In this document: piece by piece, positions 7,677 through 17,700 of the stretch
How positions within the stretch are numbered: position 1 is the first letter of the stretch
Layout: each line of letters opens with the position of its first letter
From: Penumbrarchaeum sp964445525
GTDB taxonomy: Archaea > Thermoplasmatota > Penumbrarchaeia > Penumbrarchaeales > Penumbrarchaeaceae
Direction: 5' to 3'
Length of the DNA stretch: 64,000 nt
Assembly: GCA_964445525.1 (NCBI GenBank)
Contig: CAYULA010000010.1
Location: 1-64,000, forward strand
The notes under the pieces: generated by a model
Database searches by the model: none
Seen by the model: the letters and a program-made list of their open reading frames with translations, nothing else
Told to the model about the DNA's origin: nothing
Program-made: the position numbers and the translations under genes

Positions 7677-8750
7677 TCATGTTATGATCTGGTCCAGTTT
7701 ATCCTCTTTTGCCGCCAGTTTGATCTCCTGGGCTATTCTCCTACCGGTTGAAAGCTCGGGCTGGATGAAATCCGAGTACGGAGAACCCGTTATGAACGGA
7801 TTGGTCCCGGCGACGATCCTGGCCGATATCTCGAACACAACGAACTCCAGCTTATCTGTCACAACTGTCTCCAGACAGAAGGGTCCTATCATTCCGCCGA
7901 ATATCTCGTAGGACCTCTTCACAACATTCTCTGCCATCTGGAAGGCCTTCGAAAGCAGTGATTCCCTGATCACGAGAGGCAGATTACCGGTGACCACGAA
8001 TGTGGGATAGATACCGTGTTCCTTCAATTCCTCCTGGGATCCCAATTTGTACATCTCGTCGATGTTGGTCTCATCCCTTCTATCCATCGAAAGGAGTTCA
8101 ACAATCCCCTTTCCACCATCCACCTTGTATCCATCCTCCCTTATGGGAGAATGGAAGAAATGGAGGTAGTACCGGGTTCCCATAATGTACTCCTGAATGT
8201 TGAATTTCTGAGTATGATCGATTCCAAGTTTGAACTGGTTGTAATCCTTTGCAATGAAGAAACCCCTTCCGCCTTTGGCTCCCTGGTATTTTACCATTAC
8301 AGGCCTGTCAATTGCTTTGGGATCCTTCACCTCAGGGGGCATCTGGATGCCGGCGGATTCCAGCCACTTCCTCTCCATGTTGCGGTCCGATTCCCATTCC
8401 AGGACGTTCCTGTTACCGAAGGTGGGAACCTGGAGGGTCTTGAAGTTATCCGCACCAAGGTATTCCACAAAGGAACCGTGGGGAACCACGATCCCGTTGA
8501 GTTCCTTTATCCGATCTTGATGATCCTTTACTTGGCTGTAATCGTCAAGGACCAGGAACTCATCCGGTCTTGCCAGTGGAAAGGCATCGTAGAGCTTGGG
8601 TGTCCTGCCCACCGAGATGCCCATGGTCCTGAATCCTTCTTTTTTGGCTCCATGAAATATCTGAAGGCTTGAGTGGGAGCAGACGGTCACGATCGTGAGA
8701 TCTTCCTTGTCATACCCCCTTAAAGTGCCCTCTACATCGAATGACTGCAT
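7677..8750 (-). CDS. purP: FAICAR synthetase PurP (ATP-grasp)
   Basis: Makes FAICAR from AICAR, formate and ATP in archaeal purine synthesis, replacing the folate-dependent transformylase. 357 residues, normal for the family. The N-terminal domain (TIVTVCSHSSLQIFHGAKKEG) and the ATP-grasp core (VMVKYQGAKGGRGFFIA, then VVFEISARIVAGTNP near the C-terminus) are typical of PurP. The window also encodes a full PurH (49760-51328), so the step AICAR to FAICAR has two candidate enzymes; PurP may be a paralogue with another substrate. It is followed on the same strand by the HAD gene. Confidence 0.88.
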   Translation of the reverse strand: MQSFDVEGTLRGYDKEDLTIVTVCSHSSLQIFHGAKKEGFRTMGISVGRTPKLYDAFPLARPDEFLVLDDYSQVKDHQDRIKELNGIVVPHGSFVEYLGADNFKTLQVPTFGNRNVLEWESDRNMERKWLESAGIQMPPEVKDPKAIDRPVMVKYQGAKGGRGFFIAKDYNQFKLGIDHTQKFNIQEYIMGTRYYLHFFHSPIREDGYKVDGGKGIVELLSMDRRDETNIDEMYKLGSQEELKEHGIYPTFVVTGNLPLVIRESLLSKAFQMAENVVKRSYEIFGGMIGPFCLETVVTDKLEFVVFEISARIVAGTNPFITGSPYSDFIQPELSTGRRIAQEIKLAAKEDKLDQIIT

Positions 8751-8782
8751 TGCGCCTTAAACCGGCATAATGCATATATGAT

Positions 8783-11700
8783 TTACTCGAAGACGGCTCC
8801 GCAGTGCGGACATATCGGGGCGGAAACCGGGATCAATGCACCGCACTCGAAGCACTCGGCAAGTTCCTCCTCGGGTTCGCCGGGTTTTGAAGCCTCCTCG
8901 GTGATCTCTTCAAGCTCCTCGGTCTCTTCACCTTCGGTTTCTTCGGCCTCCTCGCCCTCGATCTCCTCTAGTTCCTCCTCGGCTTCCTCGCCCTCTTCCT
9001 CCTCCTCTTCTTCTGCGGGAAGGAGCTCGGAACTTACCGGCTTTCCGCATGAGGGACATTCCGCAGCACCCTTGGGGATGGATTCTCCACACTCGCATTC
9101 GAGTTCATCGGAGAACTCCACACCGCAGTGGGGACAAACGGTGGCATCAAGAGGCACCAGACCTCCGCAGTTGGAACACTTGGCCTTGTCAGCCGATTGA
9201 AGCCTCATGTAAACGAAGATGCCCAGTGCAACGATTATAACAACAAGGACAAAGAGGATTATCAAAACCAACAGGAGATAATTCACATCCTCTTCTTCCT
9301 CATTGACCTTGAACAGACCCATTGCCTCGTTATTTGCGTAATCGGATTCGAAGACGGCCCCTCCGTCGTTTACCTTGCATTTCCAGGCTACATCTTCCGA
9401 GAATACCGTATCCGGTTTCACGGTGAAAGTAACTCTCTGGGTATCGAAGGGGGCGATTGTTACCGTTTCCCTGGTATTCAAGGCGGGACCGGTGAAAGTA
9501 ACCTCCACGTCCCTGTAGGTGAAGTTCCCTGAATTTGTTATCTCGTATACGATAATGTATTCATTACCCTTGGTCATCTCGAACTTGCCCTTGTCAGACT
9601 TCCATCCCTGGGAATCCTCCCTAACAAGTTCAACCGAAAGGTCGGGAGAATCCAATACTTCTATGGTAACCTCATAGAGGTTATTGCCCTCATCGAATTC
9701 TCTTACCCGATTCTCGGGATCCACAACGATGGAGAGTGTGTTCTCACCAATTGAATCAAGTACCCAGTATCCCATTATAATTGCTGTTCCATTGTCTTCC
9801 AGGAATTCAACATAGGTTGAATATTCCACCCATGTGTCTGTGGAATTGGTCACCATGAAAAGGACCGTTGTGTTTGAAGCGGTCTTTCCACCTTCGTTGG
9901 TGATGTTGATACTGATGGAGATGTTGGTTCCCAGGTAACCCACACCATTCTCATCCGGTGACATTCCCGAATATTTTGAGGTCATGGTGAGTGTATTCTC
10001 ATCCAGCCTTACCTCGGGTACATCCATTATATCGAAGATCTCCAGTGCTTCTCCAAGCTGATTGTTTGTGGTGCTCTGTTCCTCTCCGTCCATCAATTCA
10101 ACCGATGCATAAACCATCCGAATTCCCTTTGGATATGCCACTTCCCAATCCAATTCGATATACCTGGTTGAATGACCGCCAAGTATGTTTGCGGGGAACA
10201 TTATATCCGATCCGATCCTGTTTGCGAGAGGATCGTTGATGAAATCACCATTGTAGAAAGCCACCTTGAAGCTGGGTGTTGATGTATCACCCACATTTTC
10301 CAGTGTAGCGTTGATCTTTATCTCCTTTCCGACTCCGGCTGAGTCCACCGCTATTTCACCCTGATAGAAATCAATGGATGTGAAAACCAGATCCGGCAGT
10401 GTCTGGACATAGATGTCCCAGCTCATCTTGTTATTTCCCTCATTGCTCTCGTCAATGAGATTGGAAAAATCCAGGACGACGAATATCTCGTGATAATCAC
10501 CGGTCCTCGGCACCCAGGGAACCTCCACTGAGGTCGCGCCTCCGGCTTCAATCCTGTCGATTACCGCAGAAGGTTGGGTTGGCTTCCAGGGAATGATTTT
10601 GCCGCCCTCGTCCGGGTCGCCGTCATAGAACCTCACAAATATATTGAAGGCGTCGGTCTGACCCGAGTTCCTGATGGTGGCGAAAAGATCCACTTCCTGA
10701 TCGATGAAGATCTTCTCCTCGGGCAGGACCCTGAGATCGTTCTCGCCCATGAATAGATCAGGCTTTGATAAAACATTGAAAGTCTTAAAAGCCAGATTAT
10801 TATCCGCACCGCTTCCTTCCTCGATAAGCCTGTTGAATGGGTCTATCTGGACAAACAGTGTATGTTCTCCCACACCCTGTGCAGGCCATAGGAATGATAC
10901 ATTGGTTATCTCTCCCGGAGAGAGATCGATATTTGTGTGGGCAATAACGTTGACATCCGAGTCAACGGCAAAATTGACCCGAACGTTTTCGGCCATTGTA
11001 TTGCCGATATTCTCGATCCACGCCCAGAAGGTGACATTCTTTCCCTCGGTTATTACATCGGGAGCTATACCCAGGTCCCTGTTGAATGTAAGATCAGGGG
11101 GGGTGTCAACATCGAGTGGAAGAGAGTACACGTTATTATCCTCGAACTGTTCCATTACCTGATCCTCGCTATCGATGACAATGTTGATGTCGTGGGTACC
11201 TATCGGAAGTCCCGCAAACCACTGGAACTGGACATTGGCCTCCATTTGGGGTTCCAGGGAGGATATCGTAAGCGGAATTGGTGTTACCAGGTTTTCCTCG
11301 ATCATCTCACCGTCATAAGCCATGATCTTGAACTGCCCCGAAGGCATCTCTCCGGTGTTTTCAACCACGAAAGAGATCATCCTTGTCTTGTTGATGGTCA
11401 CCGGAACTGGTGAATCAACTTCTATTGATCCTGGTTTTATATGCAGCTCGGGCAGGTTCTTGACAGTTGTATCAAGGGTCTTGACCGAGTTGAGAGGCAC
11501 CTGATCGAATCTGGCATCAACCTCGGCTGTCAATGTGACCAGTCCGGCTTCAAGTGGGATCCAGTCTATGGACCTAATTGTGGAGGTGCCCGGTTCAATA
11601 TAATCGAACATCAGCTCCTCTTTGACTATTCCGCTTCCCCTGATTCCGCTCCATGTGACATTTACCTTGAAGGGGGTTTGGGAAGGATCCTCGTCGCCTA

Positions 11701-14446
11701 TGTTTGTTACCTTGACATCGACATAGCCTTCCATTCCAAATACCCACTGGGTTGTGTTTTCCACGAACTCTATCTGATAATCGGGACCCATTCCTATCAT
11801 GTTCAACTGGTTGAATACGTTGTTATCCTCGTTGGTCTCACTTAAACCCATGTAGGGATCAACTATCACCACGAATTCCAGTTCGCCCTCCTGTGATGTC
11901 CAGGGGAATGTCACCGTTTCGTTCTCTCCTGCTTCCAGACCCGGGATCGAAACGGAATCTAGTATGAAACCTCCTATCTGAAGCTCAACCTCGAACGGAC
12001 CTGCGTCGAATTCTCCGACATTGGAGATCCTGGCCTCCAGGTTCACTTCGTTCCCTGATATGAGGGTTCCATCCACCATAAGATTTTCAACGGTGATATC
12101 CGGCCCTCCCGGAATTGTTATCATGGCATCCACATCGCTCCCGGCCACGACTGCCGAGTATTTCTGGGATGTGAACCCCTCGAAATCGGCCATCAGCCTG
12201 TAATTTCCAAGATAATTCCTTCCTGTGGATCGCCGTTCTTCCTGGAGCAGGGTGAATAAGGAGGAACCATTTCCATCAGTTCTGTGGCTGGAGACGGGAA
12301 TCTCATTCTGTCCCACGACCCTCAAGACATCCACCTTAGATCCCGGAAGAGGATTCTCCACGGAATCAACAACTCTCGAATCGGCCCAGAAATAGATCCG
12401 GATCACACCACTTCCAACAGCCTTTGCCCAGTAGGTTCTGCCTTTGGAGAGGTTCCCGGAATAGGTGACATTTATCAGATCCGCAGTACCATCTATGTCC
12501 AGCGGAGTGGAGAAAGTGGCATTCTCGGATCGGAAATCAACATTCTTCCAGTCCAGATCTTCTATGTCCACTATCCCGCCGCTGAGTTCAAGTATGTTGT
12601 TGTATGAGTAAATATCCTTAATACCCAGGCTCTTGGCATCGATCCTAGCGGAAACGGAGGATCCGTAAAGATTCAGAGAACCATTCATCCTGTCAGCTTT
12701 GACGTCCATTTTCGCCGTATCCCTGGCCACAATATTTCTCACTGACAGCAACCCTTCCTTCATACTGAAGCTTGGGTTTCCGCTTCCAAGCATATACAGG
12801 TAGAGATCTTCCGTTCCTCTCGAAGAGAGACTTACATTGTTCATTTCCACCTGACCGCCGTTCTCAACAAGGATGTAGGCGGGACCTTCATCTGTGAGGA
12901 AATTGACAGTGGTGTCGTTGATGACCAATTTACCTCCGGAACCTACAACCACGTGTCCGTCGAAAGCGTAGTAGGAAGGATAGAATTTGCCATCGATCAG
13001 GGAAGCTGTTCCTTTGATGAATGTGTTGGTTCCTATGGTCATATCGATATCGTTCTTATCGAAATAGGTGGAATCCGAGGGATCGACAACATATTTCGAG
13101 AAAGAAAGTGATCCTCCGAGATCCGAGGCTATCTTGTCGGAAAATTCCACATCTTCCATGATTTTTACTATGATACCTGCCTGGTCACCTTGTCCGGGAA
13201 GATCGGGATACGAATCAAAACTGGTCGATGCCGACAATGTTTCCCCGTCAATGACCACCTTTACCTCGTAATCGGGTGTAACATTGGAGTTGGGCATGGA
13301 ATCGAAGTTGAACAGATCGGTCATAACGGGAATGAATACCCATCCATCCTGACCGGTATCACTCCAGTTCAGGTTTGTCCTTCCCGTGTAATCAAGCATC
13401 TCGCTTGTGAGGTAGGAACCATCAAGTTTCCTGTTTTGATTTCCCTCAACCCTGAATACCTGGACCTCCTGATCCTCAACCTGTATGTTCATTCCGTCCA
13501 GTACGTGTGCTGCAATCCACCTGTAATATAGAGAGCTGGAGTCCTCATCCTGAATCAGTATTGCAGGACTGGATGGATCATCCGTGTTGTTTATTGATGC
13601 ACCCACAAGATGGGCTACGGCTCCGTTGGATAACTTCAGTACATTGTGACTTCCGGTTGAAAGATTGGATTCAAGATCTATGTCCAGAAATGAATTGATA
13701 ACCGTAAGATTTGTTCCTGAACCATCCAGGGTAATGTTTGAACCCCATCTGCCATCCCTTGATCCAACGTCGAAAGAGAAAGTGTCCCTCAATTCCGATT
13801 CGATTATTACTCCCTTTGATCCGGAAAGGAGAGTCAGGATCATTCCGTCATCATTGTAATCAACATCATCCTGACTGGTTCCGTCACCGTCGATATCATA
13901 TCCCAGATCATCCTGGTCCTTCAGTTCTATGAACTTGGAGTTTACCATTTCCAGATTGGCATTGTTGCTGAGCTCCATTTCCCCAGGACCTTCTATTACC
14001 GAATCCGATAGTGATATCTCCGATCCGGATCCGGTTACCTCGATATCGATCATGAAGTAGGGTTTCAGCTGACCTGTCTGGGTGGTCAGAACGGAATTAA
14101 CAAAGTTTAGAGAACCTCCCGATGATACATCGATCTGATAGATGTGGTCATCACCTCCGCCGATAATACCGTTACTGCCCAGATCCTGGGAGAGGGTGAT
14201 AGTCGAGTTGATGAAGGTAAGGCTGCTTCCCGTACCTGACACCTCGATATCCCCATCCAGCAGGTAGTTAACCCCGGTGTAAGTTTTCGTATTTCCTCCG
14301 GTGACTTTGATAGTCCCTATGCTTGATGCTCCATCAGCCGATTCGTCCGTCGAATCGGTGGAGATCAGCATTACCGAAGCGATCAACATTCCGACGATCA
14401 TCAATGAGGATGTCGTCCTTGCCAAGAAAAACGAATGGTCCTTCAT
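8783..14446 (-). CDS. Giant CARDB surface protein with cytoplasmic zinc ribbons
   Basis: About 1887 residues. The start at 14446 is preferred over 14497 because AAGGTGG lies 5 nt upstream and the signal peptide follows at once (hydrophobic SSLMIVGMLIASVMLIS). Residues about 30-800 are Ser/Gly/Asn-rich with repeating strand motifs, possibly a beta-helix. From about 800 on I count eight CARDB-type Ig-like repeats, each opening with PDL/PDI-like motifs and holding an N(V/I)G segment. One membrane helix (LLLVLIILFVLVVIIVALGIF) is followed by a cytoplasmic tail with two adjacent zinc ribbons, a long Glu-rich linker and a third zinc ribbon at the extreme C-terminus. A surface-anchored adhesion or scaffold role is inferred; the intracellular tail suggests coupling to a cytoplasmic partner. 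Confidence 0.85.
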   Translation of the reverse strand: MKDHSFFLARTTSSLMIVGMLIASVMLISTDSTDESADGASSIGTIKVTGGNTKTYTGVNYLLDGDIEVSGTGSSLTFINSTITLSQDLGSNGIIGGGDDHIYQIDVSSGGSLNFVNSVLTTQTGQLKPYFMIDIEVTGSGSEISLSDSVIEGPGEMELSNNANLEMVNSKFIELKDQDDLGYDIDGDGTSQDDVDYNDDGMILTLLSGSKGVIIESELRDTFSFDVGSRDGRWGSNITLDGSGTNLTVINSFLDIDLESNLSTGSHNVLKLSNGAVAHLVGASINNTDDPSSPAILIQDEDSSSLYYRWIAAHVLDGMNIQVEDQEVQVFRVEGNQNRKLDGSYLTSEMLDYTGRTNLNWSDTGQDGWVFIPVMTDLFNFDSMPNSNVTPDYEVKVVIDGETLSASTSFDSYPDLPGQGDQAGIIVKIMEDVEFSDKIASDLGGSLSFSKYVVDPSDSTYFDKNDIDMTIGTNTFIKGTASLIDGKFYPSYYAFDGHVVVGSGGKLVINDTTVNFLTDEGPAYILVENGGQVEMNNVSLSSRGTEDLYLYMLGSGNPSFSMKEGLLSVRNIVARDTAKMDVKADRMNGSLNLYGSSVSARIDAKSLGIKDIYSYNNILELSGGIVDIEDLDWKNVDFRSENATFSTPLDIDGTADLINVTYSGNLSKGRTYWAKAVGSGVIRIYFWADSRVVDSVENPLPGSKVDVLRVVGQNEIPVSSHRTDGNGSSLFTLLQEERRSTGRNYLGNYRLMADFEGFTSQKYSAVVAGSDVDAMITIPGGPDITVENLMVDGTLISGNEVNLEARISNVGEFDAGPFEVELQIGGFILDSVSIPGLEAGENETVTFPWTSQEGELEFVVIVDPYMGLSETNEDNNVFNQLNMIGMGPDYQIEFVENTTQWVFGMEGYVDVKVTNIGDEDPSQTPFKVNVTWSGIRGSGIVKEELMFDYIEPGTSTIRSIDWIPLEAGLVTLTAEVDARFDQVPLNSVKTLDTTVKNLPELHIKPGSIEVDSPVPVTINKTRMISFVVENTGEMPSGQFKIMAYDGEMIEENLVTPIPLTISSLEPQMEANVQFQWFAGLPIGTHDINIVIDSEDQVMEQFEDNNVYSLPLDVDTPPDLTFNRDLGIAPDVITEGKNVTFWAWIENIGNTMAENVRVNFAVDSDVNVIAHTNIDLSPGEITNVSFLWPAQGVGEHTLFVQIDPFNRLIEEGSGADNNLAFKTFNVLSKPDLFMGENDLRVLPEEKIFIDQEVDLFATIRNSGQTDAFNIFVRFYDGDPDEGGKIIPWKPTQPSAVIDRIEAGGATSVEVPWVPRTGDYHEIFVVLDFSNLIDESNEGNNKMSWDIYVQTLPDLVFTSIDFYQGEIAVDSAGVGKEIKINATLENVGDTSTPSFKVAFYNGDFINDPLANRIGSDIMFPANILGGHSTRYIELDWEVAYPKGIRMVYASVELMDGEEQSTTNNQLGEALEIFDIMDVPEVRLDENTLTMTSKYSGMSPDENGVGYLGTNISISINITNEGGKTASNTTVLFMVTNSTDTWVEYSTYVEFLEDNGTAIIMGYWVLDSIGENTLSIVVDPENRVREFDEGNNLYEVTIEVLDSPDLSVELVREDSQGWKSDKGKFEMTKGNEYIIVYEITNSGNFTYRDVEVTFTGPALNTRETVTIAPFDTQRVTFTVKPDTVFSEDVAWKCKVNDGGAVFESDYANNEAMGLFKVNEEEEDVNYLLLVLIILFVLVVIIVALGIFVYMRLQSADKAKCSNCGGLVPLDATVCPHCGVEFSDELECECGESIPKGAAECPSCGKPVSSELLPAEEEEEEEGEEAEEELEEIEGEEAEETEGEETEELEEITEEASKPGEPEEELAECFECGALIPVSAPICPHCGAVFE

Positions 14447-14788
14447 TCGGTCCACCTTCTTCCAATAGGAAATGGTCAGTGCATCCGACCTTCTCATCCA
14501 AGGGCCAGATATCTATTTAACCCCCTATCACAACAGCTAACCTTGTATATAAATAGGTTATTCTTTAAATATTGTAAATGAAAAATTAAATGATTTTGAA
14601 GTGTTGAAAACAACATTACTGATAGTGATCCCAACGGAATGACCTTGTTCGGATCTGTTTTTTTTGATGACATCAAGCATCGAATAAATGGAGGTGTTGA
14701 TAACCTGTTCGATTCATCCCCCGGGGAAAACCCTGGGAAAGTTTTTTTTATAAAATGACTCATGAATAAACAGGAGGCTTGAGTCGCA
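14447..14788. promoter_or_regulatory. Divergent promoter region between two giant surface genes
   Basis: For the + strand gene a TATA-like TTTATAAAAT lies at about 14747-14756 and AGGAGG at 14772-14777, 11 nt before the ATG at 14789. A CCCCGGGG palindrome (14719-14726) sits just upstream of this TATA box and could be an operator. AT-rich sequence around 14545-14600 should hold the minus-strand promoter. No gene is visible. Confidence 0.5.
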
Positions 14789-17700
14789 ATGACTTCCGCA
14801 AGGGTAAAGCGGAGCTTAAAACATGGTTCCGGTCACTTCCGGACAGCATCGGTTACTTTGGTTCTGATTATACTGATTTTATTTCACGGGAAAACAACGG
14901 GATCCAATGATTTGGTCGAGATCTCAGAAAAAAAACCGTATCCGGTTATCAATGAGGTCTATCCAAACCCTGATCTTGACATCAACGGCGACGGCGATAC
15001 AGATCAGGATGATGAATTCGTTGAGCTATTCAATCCATCCGATACCGATCTGGAGTTGAAGGACTATTCTCTCTCCGATAATACAGGGACCTATACTATC
15101 CCAAATAAGACCATCCGGGCTGGATCTCACTTGATACTTGGAAGATGGGAAACCGGCCTGGTTCTGGGAAGGGATGACCAAGTCACCCTCTGCGATCAAA
15201 ATGGTTCTATCATTGACCATTTCGAATTCCGGGATGCGGGGAAGGGTGATTGTTATCAGAGGTCACCCGACGGAAATGAAAGATGGATATCCGGTGCCAA
15301 ACCGACACCGGGCCTTGAGAACTCGGACCCTCCCTCATTCATAATAAATGAGGTGCTTCCAGACCCAGAAGGATCAAATTCGGGTAATCAGTGGCTGGAA
15401 CTGAAAAATACCGGTCCGGATTGGAATATTGAAGGATTCGTTTTGACAAATCACGATGCTTTGGAATTTGTGCTTCCAGATCATGAAATCAAAAAAGATG
15501 AAAGGTTCCTCATACATCTGGGAAGCGAGACCAAAGCTCCAGATGTTCCCGAAGATATCAAGGTTATCTGTGACAGCAGCTCAAGCACCCTGTATTCATC
15601 GGGAGATGACCTGGAGTTCCTGGATTCCGATGGATATGCACTTGATTTTGTTGCATGGGGAAATTCAACCCATGTTGACAGATCAACCGGCAAAGGTATG
15701 AAAGGTCAATGGTCCGGCGAATTCTACGATAAGGAAAATTCGACCATGTGGGGAGATTTGAGGAATCCTGCTCCCGTCACCGGAAGGACCCTGATGAGGA
15801 TACATGACGGAAGGGATTCGCATTCCCCGGCAGATTTCATTCTTGGACCGGAATTGACCGGGGGCACTCCGGGATGGAACAACTCGATTGACCCGGGCCT
15901 CGAACTTGATCTTCCGGAAGGTCCACTCAATCTCAATGAAGGTGAAAAGGACACCATCTTTCTGAATATTTCATCTTCGGGAACCATGCGTGGAAATATC
16001 TCTATATTATCCCGGGTTACCGATGAAAACTGGACTGCGTCTCTGGCAGCAAACAGGACTCACATGGTTGGTGGAGGGGATAATAAACCTCTAAAAATAG
16101 ATATCGAAGCCCCAGTTGACCTCAGGATATCTAACAGATGCGATCTGAACCTGATGGTAACCTGGGAGGATCTTCCATTTATCTCATTTCAAAGGACCTT
16201 GAAGATGCAAATTCCCTCCTTTGATGTCGCCCTGGAGGACATGGTTGTCGAACTGGATGATTTTCCTACTTCGATCTTTCCCGAGGGGTCCTACATTGAA
16301 ATCAGCGGGAAGGTCATCTGTGATGGTGAGATACCAGGAGGGGACCTCTTTCTAATGATATCCCTATTGAAAGAAAATGAGACCGAAATGGAAGAGCTGT
16401 TGGAGTTCAAGGACCTCAGAGCCAGTTCCAGAAGGACCTTTTCCGTGGAACTGGATACCATCTACCTCGAGGGCAATCTTACCCTGATCGCTCGGATGGA
16501 TTTCCAGGACAAAGTCAGGGAGCCGGATGAAGATAACAACCTCTGGAGTGAGGAAATCCAGGTCATACCGACAACACTCTCAGACAGTTCCAGAGGTCTG
16601 GTAATCACCGAAGTCCTGTGGAATTACACATCAGTAGGTTGCTTCGTGACAGTCAACAACACCGGCCCCGAATCTATTGACATATCACATATGAGGCTGT
16701 ATTTCGATGATTGCTTTGTCTCCTTTCCCGATGAAGCCTCGATCCCGTCAAGGGGAAACATAACCGTTGCATGGGGAGAAGAGGCACTGGAAAAAATCGA
16801 TGACATCGGCAAGATATTCAGAAAAGACGGGAAAGGACCGGTTGATTTCAGGATGTCAGAAGATGAAGACCATAAGGACCCCATGGAGTCTAATATTCTC
16901 AGGTTGATGACACGATACAGGGACCTCATCGATGAGGTTACACTAAAAAGAGAGGCAATCGAGGATGGCAAAAATAACATGACCGCTCTGTTTCCTGAAA
17001 CCACCTGGGGTTCCATCCTGAAAAGGAGATCGGACAGTAATGGCCTTCACATCGATACCGATTCCTATCTCGACTGGACCGTGGATCCAGTCAGGGCTTC
17101 AATTACCACTCTGCTAGTTGATCCGGGTCCGGATGGTCCGGGGGAGTTTATCGGAATAACACCTGATGACAAGAGCAATGATCTCTCCGGACTTGTTTTA
17201 TCGAGAGGAGATGGGTTGCTGGTGATACCGGATGAATACTCCCGTACACCAGAAGAAACATTCATCGCAAGGGAGCCGGAGTCATTTGATTCCAAACAAT
17301 TGTTCCTCCCCGAACTGGCATTCGAGGATAACGAGAGGGAGATACCATCCTGTTCCGTTCCGGGATTCAGGACCGTCTCTCTTCCGAACGGGGGTGGGGA
17401 GTTAACTCTCCTTGACAGAGGAAACCGGATTATCGAAAAGGTGTGTTGGGGAAATTCGGATAGCCTCGATCCTGGACGCGGGGTCATAATTTCAAGGAGA
17501 TTGAGCATTGAGGGACCTTCAAATTGGATGAAAAGAGGCACCGGAGATCTGCCCATGAACGGGAAATGGTCATTTTCCAACCGTTCTATATCAGAGGCAG
17601 GATCCGGCGGTCTCCCTGATCTGGTGACCGTTGATGATTCCGAAAAAGTCAGCTTCCTGTTACCTGGTTTGACACTTGAATATCTGGCCCGAACTATAAT

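Noticed and set aside
8778..9200. Ser-rich + strand frame across the CARDB tail
   Set aside because: It is the antisense of the Glu-rich linker and zinc ribbons of the real minus-strand gene.
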